From: Lepidurus packardi
Lineage: Eukaryota; Arthropoda; Branchiopoda; Notostraca; Triopsidae
Reading direction: 5' to 3'
Assembly: GCA_023053545.1 (NCBI GenBank)
Contig: JAKZAN010000067.1
Coordinates: 140,424 to 204,423, forward strand
Length of the DNA stretch: 64,000 bases
Position numbers and translations under genes: made by a program. The notes beneath the pieces are model-generated. The model saw only the letters and a list, made by a program, of their open reading frames with translations. It made no database searches and was not told the DNA's origin. Positions 42,682-57,120 of the stretch are shown here, one piece after another (positions within the stretch are counted from its first letter, which is position 1; the number at the start of each line of letters is the position of its first letter).

Positions 42682-45600
42682 ATTCCTTACGGACTGAATT
42701 AATTCCTTACGGACTGAATTAATTCCTTACGGACTGAATTAATTCCTTAATTAATTCCTTACGGACTGAATTAATTTCATACGGACTGAATTAATTCCTT
42801 ACGGACTGAATTAATTCCTTACGGACTGAATTAATTCCTTAATTAATTCCTTAAGGACTGAATTAATTTCATACGGACTGAATTAATTCCTTACGGACTG
42901 AATTAATACCTTACGGACTGAATTAAATCCTTACGGACAGAATTAATTCCTTACGAACTGAATTAATTCCTTACGGACTGAATTAATTCCTTACGGACTG
43001 AATTAATTCGTTATGGACTTAATTAATTCCTTACGGACTGAATTAGTTCCTTACGGACTGAATTATTTCCTTACGGACTGAATTAATTCTTTAGGATTGA
43101 TTGAATTCCGTTCTTACTGAATTAATTCCTTACGGACTGAATTAATTCCTTAATTAATTCCTTACGGACTTAATTAATTCCTTACGGAATGAATTAATAC
43201 CTTACGGACTGAATTAAATCCTTACGGACTAAATTAATTCCTTACGGTCTGAATTAAATCATTACGGACTGAATTAATTCCTTACGGACTGAATTAATTC
43301 ATTACGGACCTAATTAATTCCTTACGGACGGAATTAATCCTTTACGGATTTAATTAATTCCTTACGGACTGAATTAAATCCTTTCGGACTTAATTAATTC
43401 ATTACGGACTTTATTAATTCATTACGGACTTAATTAATTCATCACGGACTTAATTAATTCATTACGGACTTAATTAATTCCTTACGGACTGAATTAATTC
43501 CTTACGGACTGAATTAAATCCTTACGGACTGAATTAATTCATTATGGACTTAATTAATTCCGTAAGGAATGAATGAGTTAATTACGGACTGAATTAATTC
43601 CTTACGGCCTGAATTATTTCTTTACGGACTGAATTAATTTCATACGGACTGAATTAATTCATTACAGACTTAATTAATCCATTACGGACTGAATTAATTC
43701 CTTACGTACTGAACTTATTCCTTACGGACTGAATTAATTCCTTACGGACTGAATTAATTCCTTACGGACTTAATTAATTCCTTACGGACTTAATTAATTC
43801 CTTACGGACTTAATTAATTCCTTACGGAATAAATTAATTCCTTACGGACTGAATTAATTCATTACGGACTGAATTAATTCCTTACGGACTGAATTAATTC
43901 CTTACGGACCTAATTAATTCCTTACGGACGGAATTAATTCCTTACGGAGGGAATTAATCCCTTACGTACTTAATTAATTCCTTACGGTCTGAATTAATTC
44001 CGTACGGATTTAATTAATTCCTTACGGACTGAATTAAATCCTTACGGACTGAATTAATTCATTATGGACTTAATTAATTCCGTAAGGAATGAATGAATTA
44101 ATTACGGACTGAAATAATTCCTTACGGACTGAATTAATTCCTTACGGACTGAATTAATTCCTTACGGACTGAATTAATTCGTTACGGACTGAATTAATTT
44201 CATACGGACTGAATTAATTCATTACTGACTTAATTAATCCATTACGGACTTAATTAATTCCTTACGTACTGAACTTATTCCTTACGGACTTAATTAATTC
44301 CTTACGGACTGAATTAATACCTTACGGACTGAATGAAATCCTTACGGACTAAATTAATTCCTTACGGACTGAATTAATTCATTACGGACCTAATTCATTC
44401 CTTACTGACGGAATTAATTCCTTACGTACTTAATTAATTCCTTACGGTCTGAATTAATTCCGTACGGATTTAATTAATTCCTTACGGACTGAATTAAATC
44501 CTTTCGGACTTAATTAATTCATTACGGACTTTATTAATTCATTACGGACTTAATTAATTCATCACGGACTTAATTAATTCATTACGGACTTAATTAATTC
44601 CTTACGGACTGAATTAATTCCTTACGGACTGAATTAAATCCTTACGGACTGAATTAATTCATTATGGACTTAATTAATTCCGTAAGGAATGAATGAGTTA
44701 ATTACGGACTGAATTAATTCCTTACGGCCTGAATTATTTCTTTACGGACTGAATTAATTTCATACGGACTGAATTAATTCATTACAGACTTAATTAATCC
44801 ATTACGGACTGAATTAATTCCTTACGTACTGAACTTATTCCTTACGGACTGAATTAATTCCTTACGGACTGAATTAATTCCTTACGGACTTAATTAATTC
44901 CTTACGGACTTAATTAATTCCTTACGGACTTAATTAATTCCTTACGGACTAAATTAATTCCTTACGGACTGAATTAATTCATTACGGACTGAATTATTTC
45001 CTTACGGACTGAATTAATTCCTTACGGACCTAATTAATTCCTTACGGACGGAATTAATTCCTTACGGAGGGAATTAATCCCTTACGTACTTAATTAATTC
45101 CTTACGGTCTGAATTAATTCCGTACGGATTTAATTAATTCCTTACGGACTGAATTAAATCCTTACGGACTGAATTAATTCATTATGGACTTAATTAATTC
45201 CGTAAGGAATGAATGAATTAATTACGGACTGAAATAATTCCTTACGGACTGAATTAATTCCTTACGGACTGAATTAATTCGTTACGGACTGAATTAATTT
45301 CATACGGACTGAATTAATTCATTACTGACTTAATTAATCCATTACGGACTTAATTAATTCCTTACGTACTGAACTTATTCCTTACGGACTTAATTAATTC
45401 CTTACGGACTGAATTAATACCTTACGGACTGAATGAAATCCTTACGGACTAAATTAATTCCTTACGGACTGAATTAATTCATTACGGACCTAATTCATTC
45501 CTTACTGACGGAATTAATTCCTTACGTACTTAATTAATTCCTTACGGTCTGAATTAATTCCGTACGGATTTAATTAATTCCTTACGGACTGAATTAAATC

Positions 45601-48600
45601 CTTACGGACTGAATTAATTCATTATGGACTTAATTAATTCCGTAAGGAATGAATGAGTTAATTACGGACTGAAATAATTCCTTACAGACTGAATTAATTC
45701 CTTACGGACTGAATTAATTCCTTACGGACTGAATTAATTCCTTACGGACTGAATTAATTCCTTAATTAATTCCTTACGGACTGAATTAATTTCATACGGA
45801 CTGAATTAATTCCTTACGGACTGAATTAATTCCTTACGGACTGAATTAATTCCTTAATTAATTCCTTAAGGACTGAATTAATTTCATACGGACTGAATTA
45901 ATTCCTTACGGACTGAATTAATACCTTACGGACTGAATTAAATCCTTACGGACAGAATTAATTCCTTACGAACTGAATTAATTCCTTACGGACTGAATTA
46001 ATTCCTTACGGACTGAATTAATTCGTTATGGACTTAATTAATTCCTTACGGACTGAATTAGTTCCTTACGGACTGAATTATTTCCTTACGGACTGAATTA
46101 ATTCTTTAGGATTGATTGAATTCCGTTCTTACTGAATTAATTCCTTACGGACTGAATTAATTCCTTAATTAATTCCTTACGGACTTAATTAATTCCTTAC
46201 GGAATGAATTAATACCTTACGGACTGAATTAAATCCTTACGGACTAAATTAATTCCTTACGGTCTGAATTAAATCATTACGGACTGAATTAATTCCTTAC
46301 GGACTGAATTAATTCATTACGGACCTAATTAATTCCTTACGGACGGAATTAATCCTTTACGGATTTAATTAATTCCTTACGGACTGAATTAAATCCTTTC
46401 GGACTTAATTAATTCATTACGGACTTTATTAATTCATTACGGACTTAATTAATTCATCACGGACTTAATTAATTCATTACGGACTTAATTAATTCCTTAC
46501 GGACTGAATTAATTCCTTACGGACTGAATTAAATCCTTACGGACTGAATTAATTCATTATGGACTTAATTAATTCCGTAAGGAATGAATGAGTTAATTAC
46601 GGACTGAATTAATTCCTTACGGCCTGAATTATTTCTTTACGGACTGAATTAATTTCATACGGACTGAATTAATTCATTACAGACTTAATTAATCCATTAC
46701 GGACTGAATTAATTCCTTACGTACTGAACTTATTCCTTACGGACTGAATTAATTCCTTACGGACTGAATTAATTCCTTACGGACTTAATTAATTCCTTAC
46801 GGACTTAATTAATTCCTTACGGACTTAATTAATTCCTTACGGAATAAATTAATTCCTTACGGACTGAATTAATTCATTACGGACTGAATTAATTCCTTAC
46901 GGACTGAATTAATTCCTTACGGACCTAATTAATTCCTTACGGACGGAATTAATTCCTTACGGAGGGAATTAATCCCTTACGTACTTAATTAATTCCTTAC
47001 GGTCTGAATTAATTCCGTACGGATTTAATTAATTCCTTACGGACTGAATTAAATCCTTACGGACTGAATTAATTCATTATGGACTTAATTAATTCCGTAA
47101 GGAATGAATGAATTAATTACGGACTGAAATAATTCCTTACGGACTGAATTAATTCCTTACGGACTGAATTAATTCCTTACGGACTGAATTAATTCGTTAC
47201 GGACTGAATTAATTTCATACGGACTGAATTAATTCATTACTGACTTAATTAATCCATTACGGACTTAATTAATTCCTTACGTACTGAACTTATTCCTTAC
47301 GGACTTAATTAATTCCTTACGGACTGAATTAATACCTTACGGACTGAATGAAATCCTTACGGACTAAATTAATTCCTTACGGACTGAATTAATTCATTAC
47401 GGACCTAATTCATTCCTTACTGACGGAATTAATTCCTTACGTACTTAATTAATTCCTTACGGTCTGAATTAATTCCGTACGGATTTAATTAATTCCTTAC
47501 GGACTGAATTAAATCCTTTCGGACTTAATTAATTCATTACGGACTTTATTAATTCATTACGGACTTAATTAATTCATCACGGACTTAATTAATTCATTAC
47601 GGACTTAATTAATTCCTTACGGACTGAATTAATTCCTTACGGACTGAATTAAATCCTTACGGACTGAATTAATTCATTATGGACTTAATTAATTCCGTAA
47701 GGAATGAATGAGTTAATTACGGACTGAATTAATTCCTTACGGCCTGAATTATTTCTTTACGGACTGAATTAATTTCATACGGACTGAATTAATTCATTAC
47801 AGACTTAATTAATCCATTACGGACTGAATTAATTCCTTACGTACTGAACTTATTCCTTACGGACTGAATTAATTCCTTACGGACTGAATTAATTCCTTAC
47901 GGACTTAATTAATTCCTTACGGACTTAATTAATTCCTTACGGACTTAATTAATTCCTTACGGACTAAATTAATTCCTTACGGACTGAATTAATTCATTAC
48001 GGACTGAATTATTTCCTTACGGACTGAATTAATTCCTTACGGACCTAATTAATTCCTTACGGACGGAATTAATTCCTTACGGAGGGAATTAATCCCTTAC
48101 GTACTTAATTAATTCCTTACGGTCTGAATTAATTCCGTACGGATTTAATTAATTCCTTACGGACTGAATTAAATCCTTACGGACTGAATTAATTCATTAT
48201 GGACTTAATTAATTCCGTAAGGAATGAATGAATTAATTACGGACTGAAATAATTCCTTACGGACTGAATTAATTCCTTACGGACTGAATTAATTCGTTAC
48301 GGACTGAATTAATTTCATACGGACTGAATTAATTCATTACTGACTTAATTAATCCATTACGGACTTAATTAATTCCTTACGTACTGAACTTATTCCTTAC
48401 GGACTTAATTAATTCCTTACGGACTGAATTAATACCTTACGGACTGAATGAAATCCTTACGGACTAAATTAATTCCTTACGGACTGAATTAATTCATTAC
48501 GGACCTAATTCATTCCTTACTGACGGAATTAATTCCTTACGTACTTAATTAATTCCTTACGGTCTGAATTAATTCCGTACGGATTTAATTAATTCCTTAC

Positions 48601-48751
48601 GGACTGAATTAAATCCTTACGGACTGAATTAATTCATTATGGACTTAATTAATTCCGTAAGGAATGAAGGAGTTAATTACGGACTGAAATAATTCCTTAC
48701 AGACTGAATTAATTCCTTACGGACTGAATTAATTCCTTACGGACTGAATTA
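42682..48751 (+). repeat. Tandem duplication with 3,015-bp period
   Basis: Positions 42,682-45,736 align to 45,697-48,751 without a length change. The dimers at 43086/46101 and the CATCACGG monomers at 43439/46454 and 44559/47574 all give 3,015 bp. The only base difference I noticed is T at 45,654 against G at 48,669 (GAATGAG to GAAGGAG). The copies diverge on the left at 42,681/45,696 and on the right at 45,737/48,752. Near-identity over 3 kb indicates a recent duplication. Each copy also contains an internal 1,120-bp near-repeat. Confidence 0.85.
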
Positions 48752-50740
48752 TTTCCTTACGGACTGAATTATTTCCTTACGGACTGAATAAATTTCATAC
48801 GGACTGAATTAATTCATTACGGACTTAATTAATCCATTACGGACTGAATTAATCCATTACGGACTGAATTAATTCCTTACGTACTGAACTTATTCCTTAC
48901 GGACTGAATTAATTCCTTACGGACTGAATTAATTCCTTACGGACTTAATTAATTCCTTACGGACTTAATTAATTCCTTACGGACTTAATTAATTCCTTAC
49001 GGACTAAATTAATTCCTTACGGACTGAATTAATTCATTACGGACTGAATTAATTCCTTACGGACTGAATTAATTCCTTACGGACCTAATTAATTCCTTAC
49101 GGACGGAATTAATTCCTTACGGAGGGAATTAATCCCTTACGTACTTAATTAATTCCTTACGGTCTGAATTAATTCCGTACGGATTTAATTAATTCCTTAC
49201 GGACTGAATTAAATCCTTACGGACTGAATTAATTCATTATGGACTTAATTAATTCCGTAAGGAATGAATGAATTAATTACGGACTGAAATAATTCCTTAC
49301 GGACTGAATTAATTCCTTACGGACTGAATTAATTCGTTACGGACTGAATTAATTTCATACGGACTGAATTAATTCATTACTGACTTAATTAATCCATTAC
49401 GGACTTAATTAATTCCTTACGTACTGAACTTATTCCTTACGGACTTAATTAATTCCTTACGGACTGAATTAATACCTTACGGACTGAATGAAATCCTTAC
49501 GGACTAAATTAATTCCTTACGGACTGAATTAATTCATTACGGACCTAATTCATTCCTTACTGACGGAATTAATTCCTTACGTACTTAATTAATTCCTTAC
49601 GGTCTGAATTAATTCCGTACGGATTTAATTAATTCCTTACGGACTGAATTAAATCCTTACGGACTGAATTAATTCATTATGGACTTAATTAATTCCGTAA
49701 GGAATGAAGGAGTTAATTACGGACTGAAATAATTCCTTACAGACTGAATTAATTCCTTACGGACTGAATTAATTCCTTACGGACTGAATTATTTCCTTAC
49801 GGACTGAATTATTTCCTTACGGACTGAATAAATTTCATACGGACTGAATTAATTCATTACGGACTTAATTAATCCATTACGGACTGAATTAATCCATTAC
49901 GGACTGAATTAATTCCTTACGTACTGAACTTATTCCTTACGGACTGAATTAATTCCTTACGGACTGAATTAATTCCTTACGGACTTAATTAATTCCTTAC
50001 GGACTTAATTAATTCCTTACGGACTTAATTAATTCCTTACGGACTAAATTAATTCCTTACGGACTGAATTAATTCATTACGGACTGAATTAATTCCTTAC
50101 GGACTGAATTAATTCCTTACGGACCTAATTAATTCCTTACGGACGGAATTAATTCCTTACGGAGGGAATTAATCCCTTACGTACTTAATTAATTCCTTAC
50201 GGTCTGAATTAATTCCGTACGGATTTAATTAATTCCTTACGGACTGAATTAAATCCTTACGGACTGAATTAATTCATTATGGACTTAATTAATTCCGTAA
50301 GGAATGAATGAATTAATTACGGACTGAAATAATTCCTTACGGACTGAATTAATTCCTTACGGACTGAATTAATTCGTTACGGACTGAATTAATTTCATAC
50401 GGACTGAATTAATTCATTACTGACTTAATTAATCCATTACGGACCTAATTAATTCCTTACGTACTGAACTTATTCCTTACGGACTTAATTAATTCCTTAC
50501 GGACTGAATTAATACCTTACGGACTGAATGAAATCCTTACGGACTAAATTAATTCCTTACGGACTGAATTAATTCATTACGGACCTAATTCATTCCTTAC
50601 TGACGGAATTAATTCCTTACGTACTTAATTAATTCCTTACGGTCTGAATTAATTCCGTACGGATTTAATTAATTCCTTACGGACTGAATTAAATCCTTAC
50701 GGACTGAATTAATTCATTATGGACTTAATTAATTCCGTAA
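48661..50740 (+). repeat. Tandem copies of a 1,040-bp HOR (600 + 440 bp)
   Basis: Copies at 48,661-49,700 and 49,701-50,740 share the private GAAGGAG variant (G at 48,669 and 49,709) that is GAATGAG elsewhere. They also share two successive AATCCATTACGG monomers near 48,841 and 49,881. One difference I noticed is GGACTTAATT at 49,401 against GGACCTAATT at 50,441. The next copy diverges at 50,747 (GATTG instead of GAATG or GAAGG). Confidence 0.85.
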
Positions 50741-52080
50741 GGAATGATTGAATTAATTACGGACTGAAATAATTCCTTACGGACTGAATTAATTCCTTAC
50801 GGACTGAATTAATTCGTTACGGACTGAATTAATTTCATACGGACTGAATTAATTCATTACTGACTTAATTAATCCATTACGGACTTAATTAATTCCTTAC
50901 GTACTGAACTTATTCCTTACGGACTTAATTAATTCCTTACGGACTGAATTAATACCTTACGGACTGAATGAAATCCTTACGGACTAAATTAATTCCTTAC
51001 GGACTGAATTAATTCATTACGGACCTAATTCATTCCTTACTGACGGAATTAATTCCTTACGTACTTAATTAATTCCTTACGGTCTGAATTAATTCCGTAC
51101 GGATTTAATTAATTCCTTACGGACTGAATTTAATCCTTACGGACTGAATTAATTCATTATGGACTGAATTAATTCATTATGGACTTAATTAATTCCGTAA
51201 GGAATGAATGAATTAATTACGGACTGAAATAATTCCTTACGGACTGAATTAATTCCTTACGGACTGAATTAATTCGTTACGGACTGAATTAATTTCATAC
51301 GGACTGAATTAATTCATTACTGACTTAATTAATCCATTACGGACCTAATTAATTCCTTACGTACTGAACTTATTCCTTACGGACTTAATTAATTCCTTAC
51401 GGACTGAATTAATACCTTACGGACTGAATGAAATCCTTACGGACTAAATTAATTCCTTACGGACTGAATTAATTCATTACGGACCTAATTCATTCCTTAC
51501 TGACGGAATTAATTCCTTACGTACTTAATTAATTCCTTACGGTCTGAATTAATTCCGTACGGATTTAATTAATTCCTTACGGACTGAATTAAATCCTTAC
51601 GGACTGAATTAATTCATTATGGACTTAATTAATTCCGTAAGGAATGATTGAATTAATTACGGACTGAAATAATTCCTTACGGACTGAATTAATTCCTTAC
51701 GGACTGAATTAATTCGTTACGGACTGAATTAATTTCATACGGACTGAATTAATTCATTACTGACTTAATTAATCCATTACGGACTTAATTAATTCCTTAC
51801 GTACTGAACTTATTCCTTACGGACTTAATTAATTCCTTACGGACTGAATTAATACCTTACGGACTGAATGAAATCCTTACGGACTAAATTAATTCCTTAC
51901 GGACTGAATTAATTCATTACGGACCTAATTCATTCCTTACTGACGGAATTAATTCCTTACGTACTTAATTAATTCCTTACGGTCTGAATTAATTCCGTAC
52001 GGATTTAATTAATTCCTTACGGACTGAATTTAATCCTTACGGACTGAATTAATTCATTATGGACTTAATTAATTCCGTAA
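50741..52080 (+). repeat. Run of 440-460-bp HORs with a 900-bp dimeric period
   Basis: Reversed-core monomers at 50741, 51201, 51641 and 52081 give 460, 440 and 440 bp. Variants GGAATGATTG (50,741 and 51,641), GGACCTAATT (50,441 and 51,341) and GAATTTAATCC (51,121 and 52,021) each recur at 900 bp, so two neighbouring HORs were copied together. The 460-bp copy carries one extra CATTATGG monomer at about 51,161-51,180 that the later copy lacks. Confidence 0.8.
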
Positions 52081-52680
52081 GGAATGAATGAGTTAATTAC
52101 GGACTGAAATAATTCCTTACAGACTGAATTAATTCCTTACGGACTGAATTAATTCCTTACGGACTGAATTATTTCCTTACGGACTGAATTATTTCCTTAC
52201 GGACTGAATAAATTTCATACGGACTGAATTAATTCATTACGGACTTAATTAATCCATTACGGACTGAATTAATCCATTACGGACTGAATTAATTCCTTAC
52301 GTACTGAACTTATTCCTTACGGACTGAATTAATTCCTTACGGACTGAATTAATTCCTTACGGACTTAATTAATTCCTTACGGACTTAATTAATTCCTTAC
52401 GGACTTAATTAATTCCTTACGGACTGAATTAATTCCTTACGGACTGAATGAATTCATTACGGACTGAATTAATTCCTTACGGACTGAATTAATTCCTTAC
52501 GGACCTAATTAATTCCTTACGGACGGAATTAATTCCTTACGGAGGGAATTAATCCCTTACGTACTTAATTAATTCCTTACGGTCTGAATTAATTCCGTAC
52601 GGATTTAATTAATTCCTTACGGACTGAATTAAATCCTTACGGACTGAATTAATTCATTATGGACTTAATTAATTCCGTAA

Positions 52681-52980
52681 GGAATGAATGAATTAATTAC
52701 GTACTGAACTTATTCCTTACGGACTTAATTAATTCCTTACGGACTGAATTAATACCTTACGGACTGAATGAAATCCTTACGGACTAAATTAATTCCTTAC
52801 GGACTGAATTAATTCATTACGGACCTAATTCATTCCTTACTGACGGAATTAATTCCTTACGTACTTAATTAATTCCTTACGGTCTGAATTAATTCCGTAC
52901 GGATTTAATTAATTCCTTACGGACTGAATTAAATCCTTACGGACTGAATTAATTCATTATGGACTTAATTAATTCCGTAA
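52681..52980 (+). repeat. HOR copy with an exact seven-monomer deletion
   Basis: After the reversed-core monomer the sequence passes from AATTAATTAC straight to GTACTGAACTTATTCC at about 52,700. In the 440-bp copies seven monomers lie between these points (including TTCGTTACGG, TTTCATACGG, CATTACTGAC and TCCATTACGG). The HOR is therefore 300 bp rather than 440 bp, and the register is kept. Confidence 0.8.
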
Positions 52981-55900
52981 GGAATGAATGAGTTAATTAC
53001 GGACTGAAATAATACCTTACAGACTGAATTAATTCCTTACGGACTGAATTAATTCCTTACGGACTGAATTATTTCCTTACGGACTGAATTATTTCCTTAC
53101 GGACTGAATAAATTTCATACGGACTGAATTAATTCATTACGGACTTAATTAATCCATTACGGACTGAATTAATTCCTTACGTACTGAACTTATTCCTTAC
53201 GGACTGAATTAATTCCTTACGGACTGAATTAATTCCTTACGGACTGAATTAATACCTTACGGACTAAATTAATTCCTTACGGACTGAATTAATTCATTAC
53301 AGACTGATGTAATTCCTTACGGACTGAATTAATTCCTTACGGACCTAATTCATTCCTTACGGACGGAATTAATTCTTTACGGACTTAATTAATTCCTTAC
53401 GGACTTAATTAATTCCTTACGTACTTAATTAATTCCTTACGGTCTGAATTAATTCCGTACGGACTGAATTAATTCCTTACGGACTTAATTAATTCCTTAC
53501 GGACTTAATTAATTCCTTACGGAATAAATTAATTCCTTACGGACTGAATTAATTCATTACGGACTGAATTAATTCCTTACGGACTGAATTAATTCCTTAC
53601 GGACCTAATTAATTCCTTACGGACGGAATTAATTCCTTACGGAGGGAATTAATCCCTTACGTACTTAATTAATTCCTTACGGTCTGAATTAATTCCGTAC
53701 GGATTTAATTAATTCCTTACGGACTGAATTAAATCCTTACGGACTGAATTAATTCATTATGGACTTAATTAATTCCGTAAGGAATGAATGAATTAATTAC
53801 GGACTGAAATAATTCCTTACGGACTGAATTAATTCCTTACGGACTGAATTAATTCGTTACGGACTGAATTAATTTCATACGGACTGAATTAATTCATTAC
53901 TGACTTAATTAATCCATTACGGACTTAATTAATTTCTTACGTACTGAACTTATTCCTTACGGACTTAATTAATTCCTTACGGACTGAATTAATACCTTAC
54001 GGACTGAATGAAATCCTTACGGACTAAATTAATTCCTTACGGACTGAATTAATTCATTACGGACCTAATTCATTCCTTACTGACGGAATTAATTCCTTAC
54101 GTACTTAATTAATTCCTTACGGTCTGAATTAATTCCGTACGGATTTAATTAATTCCTTACGGACTGAATTAAATCCTTACGGACTGAATTAATTCATTAT
54201 GGACTTAATTAATTCCGTAAGGAATGAATGAGTTAATTACGGACTGAAATAATTCCTTACAGACTGAATTAATTCCTTACGGACTGAATTAATTCCTTAC
54301 GGACTGAATTATTTCCTTACGGACTGAATTATTTCCTTACGGACTGAATAAATTTCATACGGACTGAATTAATTCATTACGGACTTAATTAATCCATTAC
54401 GGACTGAATTAATTCCTTACGGACTTAATTAATTCCTTACGGACTAAATTAATTCCTTACGGACTGAATTAATTCATTACGGACTGAATTAATTCCTTAC
54501 GGACTGAATTAATTCCTTACGGACCTAATTAATTCCTTACGGACGGAATTAATTCCTTACGGAGGGAATTAATCCCTTACGTACTTAATTAATTCCTTAC
54601 GGTCTGAATTAATTCCGTACGGATTTAATTAATTCCTTACGGACTGAATTAAATCCTTACGGACTGAATTAATTCATTATGGACTTAATTAATTCCGTAA
54701 GGAATGAATGAATTAATTACGGACTGAAATAATTCCTTACGGACTGAATTAATTCCTTACGGACTGAATTAATTCGTTACGGACTGAATTAATTTCATAC
54801 GGACTGAATTAATTCATTACTGACTTAATTAATCCATTACGGACTTAATTAATTCCTTACGTACTGAACTTATTCCTTACGGACTTAATTAATTCCTTAC
54901 GGACTGAATTAATACCTTACGGACTGAATGAAATCCTTACGGACTAAATTAATTCCTTACGGACTGAATTAATTCATTACGGACCTAATTCATTCCTTAC
55001 TGACGGAATTAATTCCTTACGTACTTAATTAATTCCTTACGGTCTGAATTAATTCCGTACGGATTTAATTAATTCCTTACGGACTGAATTAAATCCTTAC
55101 GGACTGAATTAATTCATTATGGACTTAATTAATTCCGTAAGGAATGAATGAGTTAATTACGGACTGAAATAATTCCTTACAGACTGAATTAATTCCTTAC
55201 GGACTGAATTAATTCCTTACGGACTGAATTATTTCCTTACGGACTGAATTATTTCCTTACGGACTGAATAAATTTCATACGGACTGAATTAATTCATTAC
55301 GGACTTAATTAATCCATTACGGACTGAATTAATTCCTTACGTACTGAACTTATTCCTTACGGACTGAATTAATTCCTTACGGACTGAATTAATTCCTTAC
55401 GGACTGAATTAATACCTTACGGACTAAATTAATTCCTTACGGACTGAATTAATTCATTACAGACTGAATTAATTCCTTTCGGACTGAATTAATTCCTTAC
55501 GGACCTAATTCATTCCTTACGGACGGAATTAATTCTTTACGGACTTAATTAATTCCTTACGGACTTAATTAATTCCTTACGTACTTAATTAATTCCTTAC
55601 GGTCTGAATTAATTCCGTACGGACTGAATTAATTCCTTACGGACTTAATTAATTCCTTACGGACTTAATTAATTCCTTACGGAATAAATTAATTCCTTAC
55701 GGACTGAATTAATTCATTACGGACTGAATTAATTCCTTACGGACTGAATTAATTCCTTACGGACCTAATTAATTCCTTACGGACGGAATTAATTCCTTAC
55801 GGAGGGAATTAATCCCTTACGTACTTAATTAATTCCTTACGGTCTGAATTAATTCCGTACGGATTTAATTAATTCCTTACGGACTGAATTAAATCCTTAC

Positions 55901-57120
55901 GGACTGAATTAATTCATTATGGACTTAATTAATTCCGTAAGGAATGAATGAATTAATTACGGACTGAAATAATTCCTTACGGACTGAATTAATTCCTTAC
56001 GGACTGAATTAATTCGTTACGGACTGAATTAATTTCATACGGACTGAATTAATTCATTACTGACTTAATTAATTCCTTACGTACTGAACTTATTCCTTAC
56101 GGACTTAATTAATTCCTTACGGACTGAATTAATACCTTACGGACTGAATGAAATCCTTACGGACTAAATTAATTCCTTACGGACTGAATTAATTCATTAC
56201 GGACCTAATTCATTCCTTACTGACGGAATTAATTCCTTACGTACTTAATTAATTCCTTACGGTCTGAATTAATTCCGTACGGATTTAATTAATTCCTTAC
56301 GGACTGAATTAAATCCTTACGGACTGAATTAATTCATTATGGACTTAATTAATTCCGTAAGGAATGAATGAGTTAATTACGGACTGAAATAATTCCTTAC
56401 GGACTTAATTAATTCCTTACGGACTTAATTAATTCCTTACGGAATAAATTAATTCCTTACGGACTGAATTAATTCATTACGGACTGAATTAATTCCTTAC
56501 GGACTGAATTAATTCCTTACGGACCTAATTAATTCCTTACGGACGGAATTAATTCCTTACGGAGGGAATTAATCCCTTACGTACTTAATTAATTCCTTAC
56601 GGTCTGAATTAATTCCGTACGGATTTAATTAATTCCTTACGGACTGAATTAAATCCTTACGGACTGAATTAATTCATTATGGACTTAATTAATTCCGTAA
56701 GGAATGAATGAATTAATTACGGACTGAAATAATTCCTTACGGACTGAATTAATTCCTTACGGACTGAATTAATTCGTTACGGACTGAATTAATTTCATAC
56801 GGACTGAATTAATTCATTACTGACTTAATTAATTCCTTACGTACTGAACTTATTCCTTACGGACTTAATTAATTCCTTACGGACTGAATTAATACCTTAC
56901 GGACTGAATGAAATCCTTACGGACTAAATTAATTCCTTACGGACTGAATTAATTCATTACGGACCTAATTCATTCCTTACTGACGGAATTAATTCCTTAC
57001 GTACTTAATTAATTCCTTACGGTCTGAATTAATTCCGTACGGATTTAATTAATTCCTTACGGACTGAATTAAATCCTTACGGACTGAATTAATTCATTAT
57101 GGACTTAATTAATTCCGTAA

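Larger units (their letters stand above)
32213..46139 (+). repeat. Array domain D: 3-4 kb super-HORs
   Basis: CCG-type dimers at 32174, 35789, 38939, 43086 and 46101 mark super-HOR copies spaced 3615, 3150, 4147 and 3015 bp apart. A new monomer pair, GGAGGGAATTAATCCC, first appears near 33,015 and recurs in this domain and domain E. Other markers are CATCACGGACTT, GGACCTAATTCATTCC followed by ACTGACGG, and TTCGTTATGGACTT. HORs of 440 and 500 bp are already visible: the reversed-core monomer recurs at 36261, 36761, 37201 and 37641, and in the same spacing at 40171, 40671, 41111 and 41551. The domain is broken once, at 37,833-37,947. Confidence 0.8.

Noticed and set aside
48669-48669. GAAGG variant as a sequencing error
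   Set aside because: The same base recurs at the homologous position 49,709, exactly 1,040 bp away, so a shared ancestral change is more likely.
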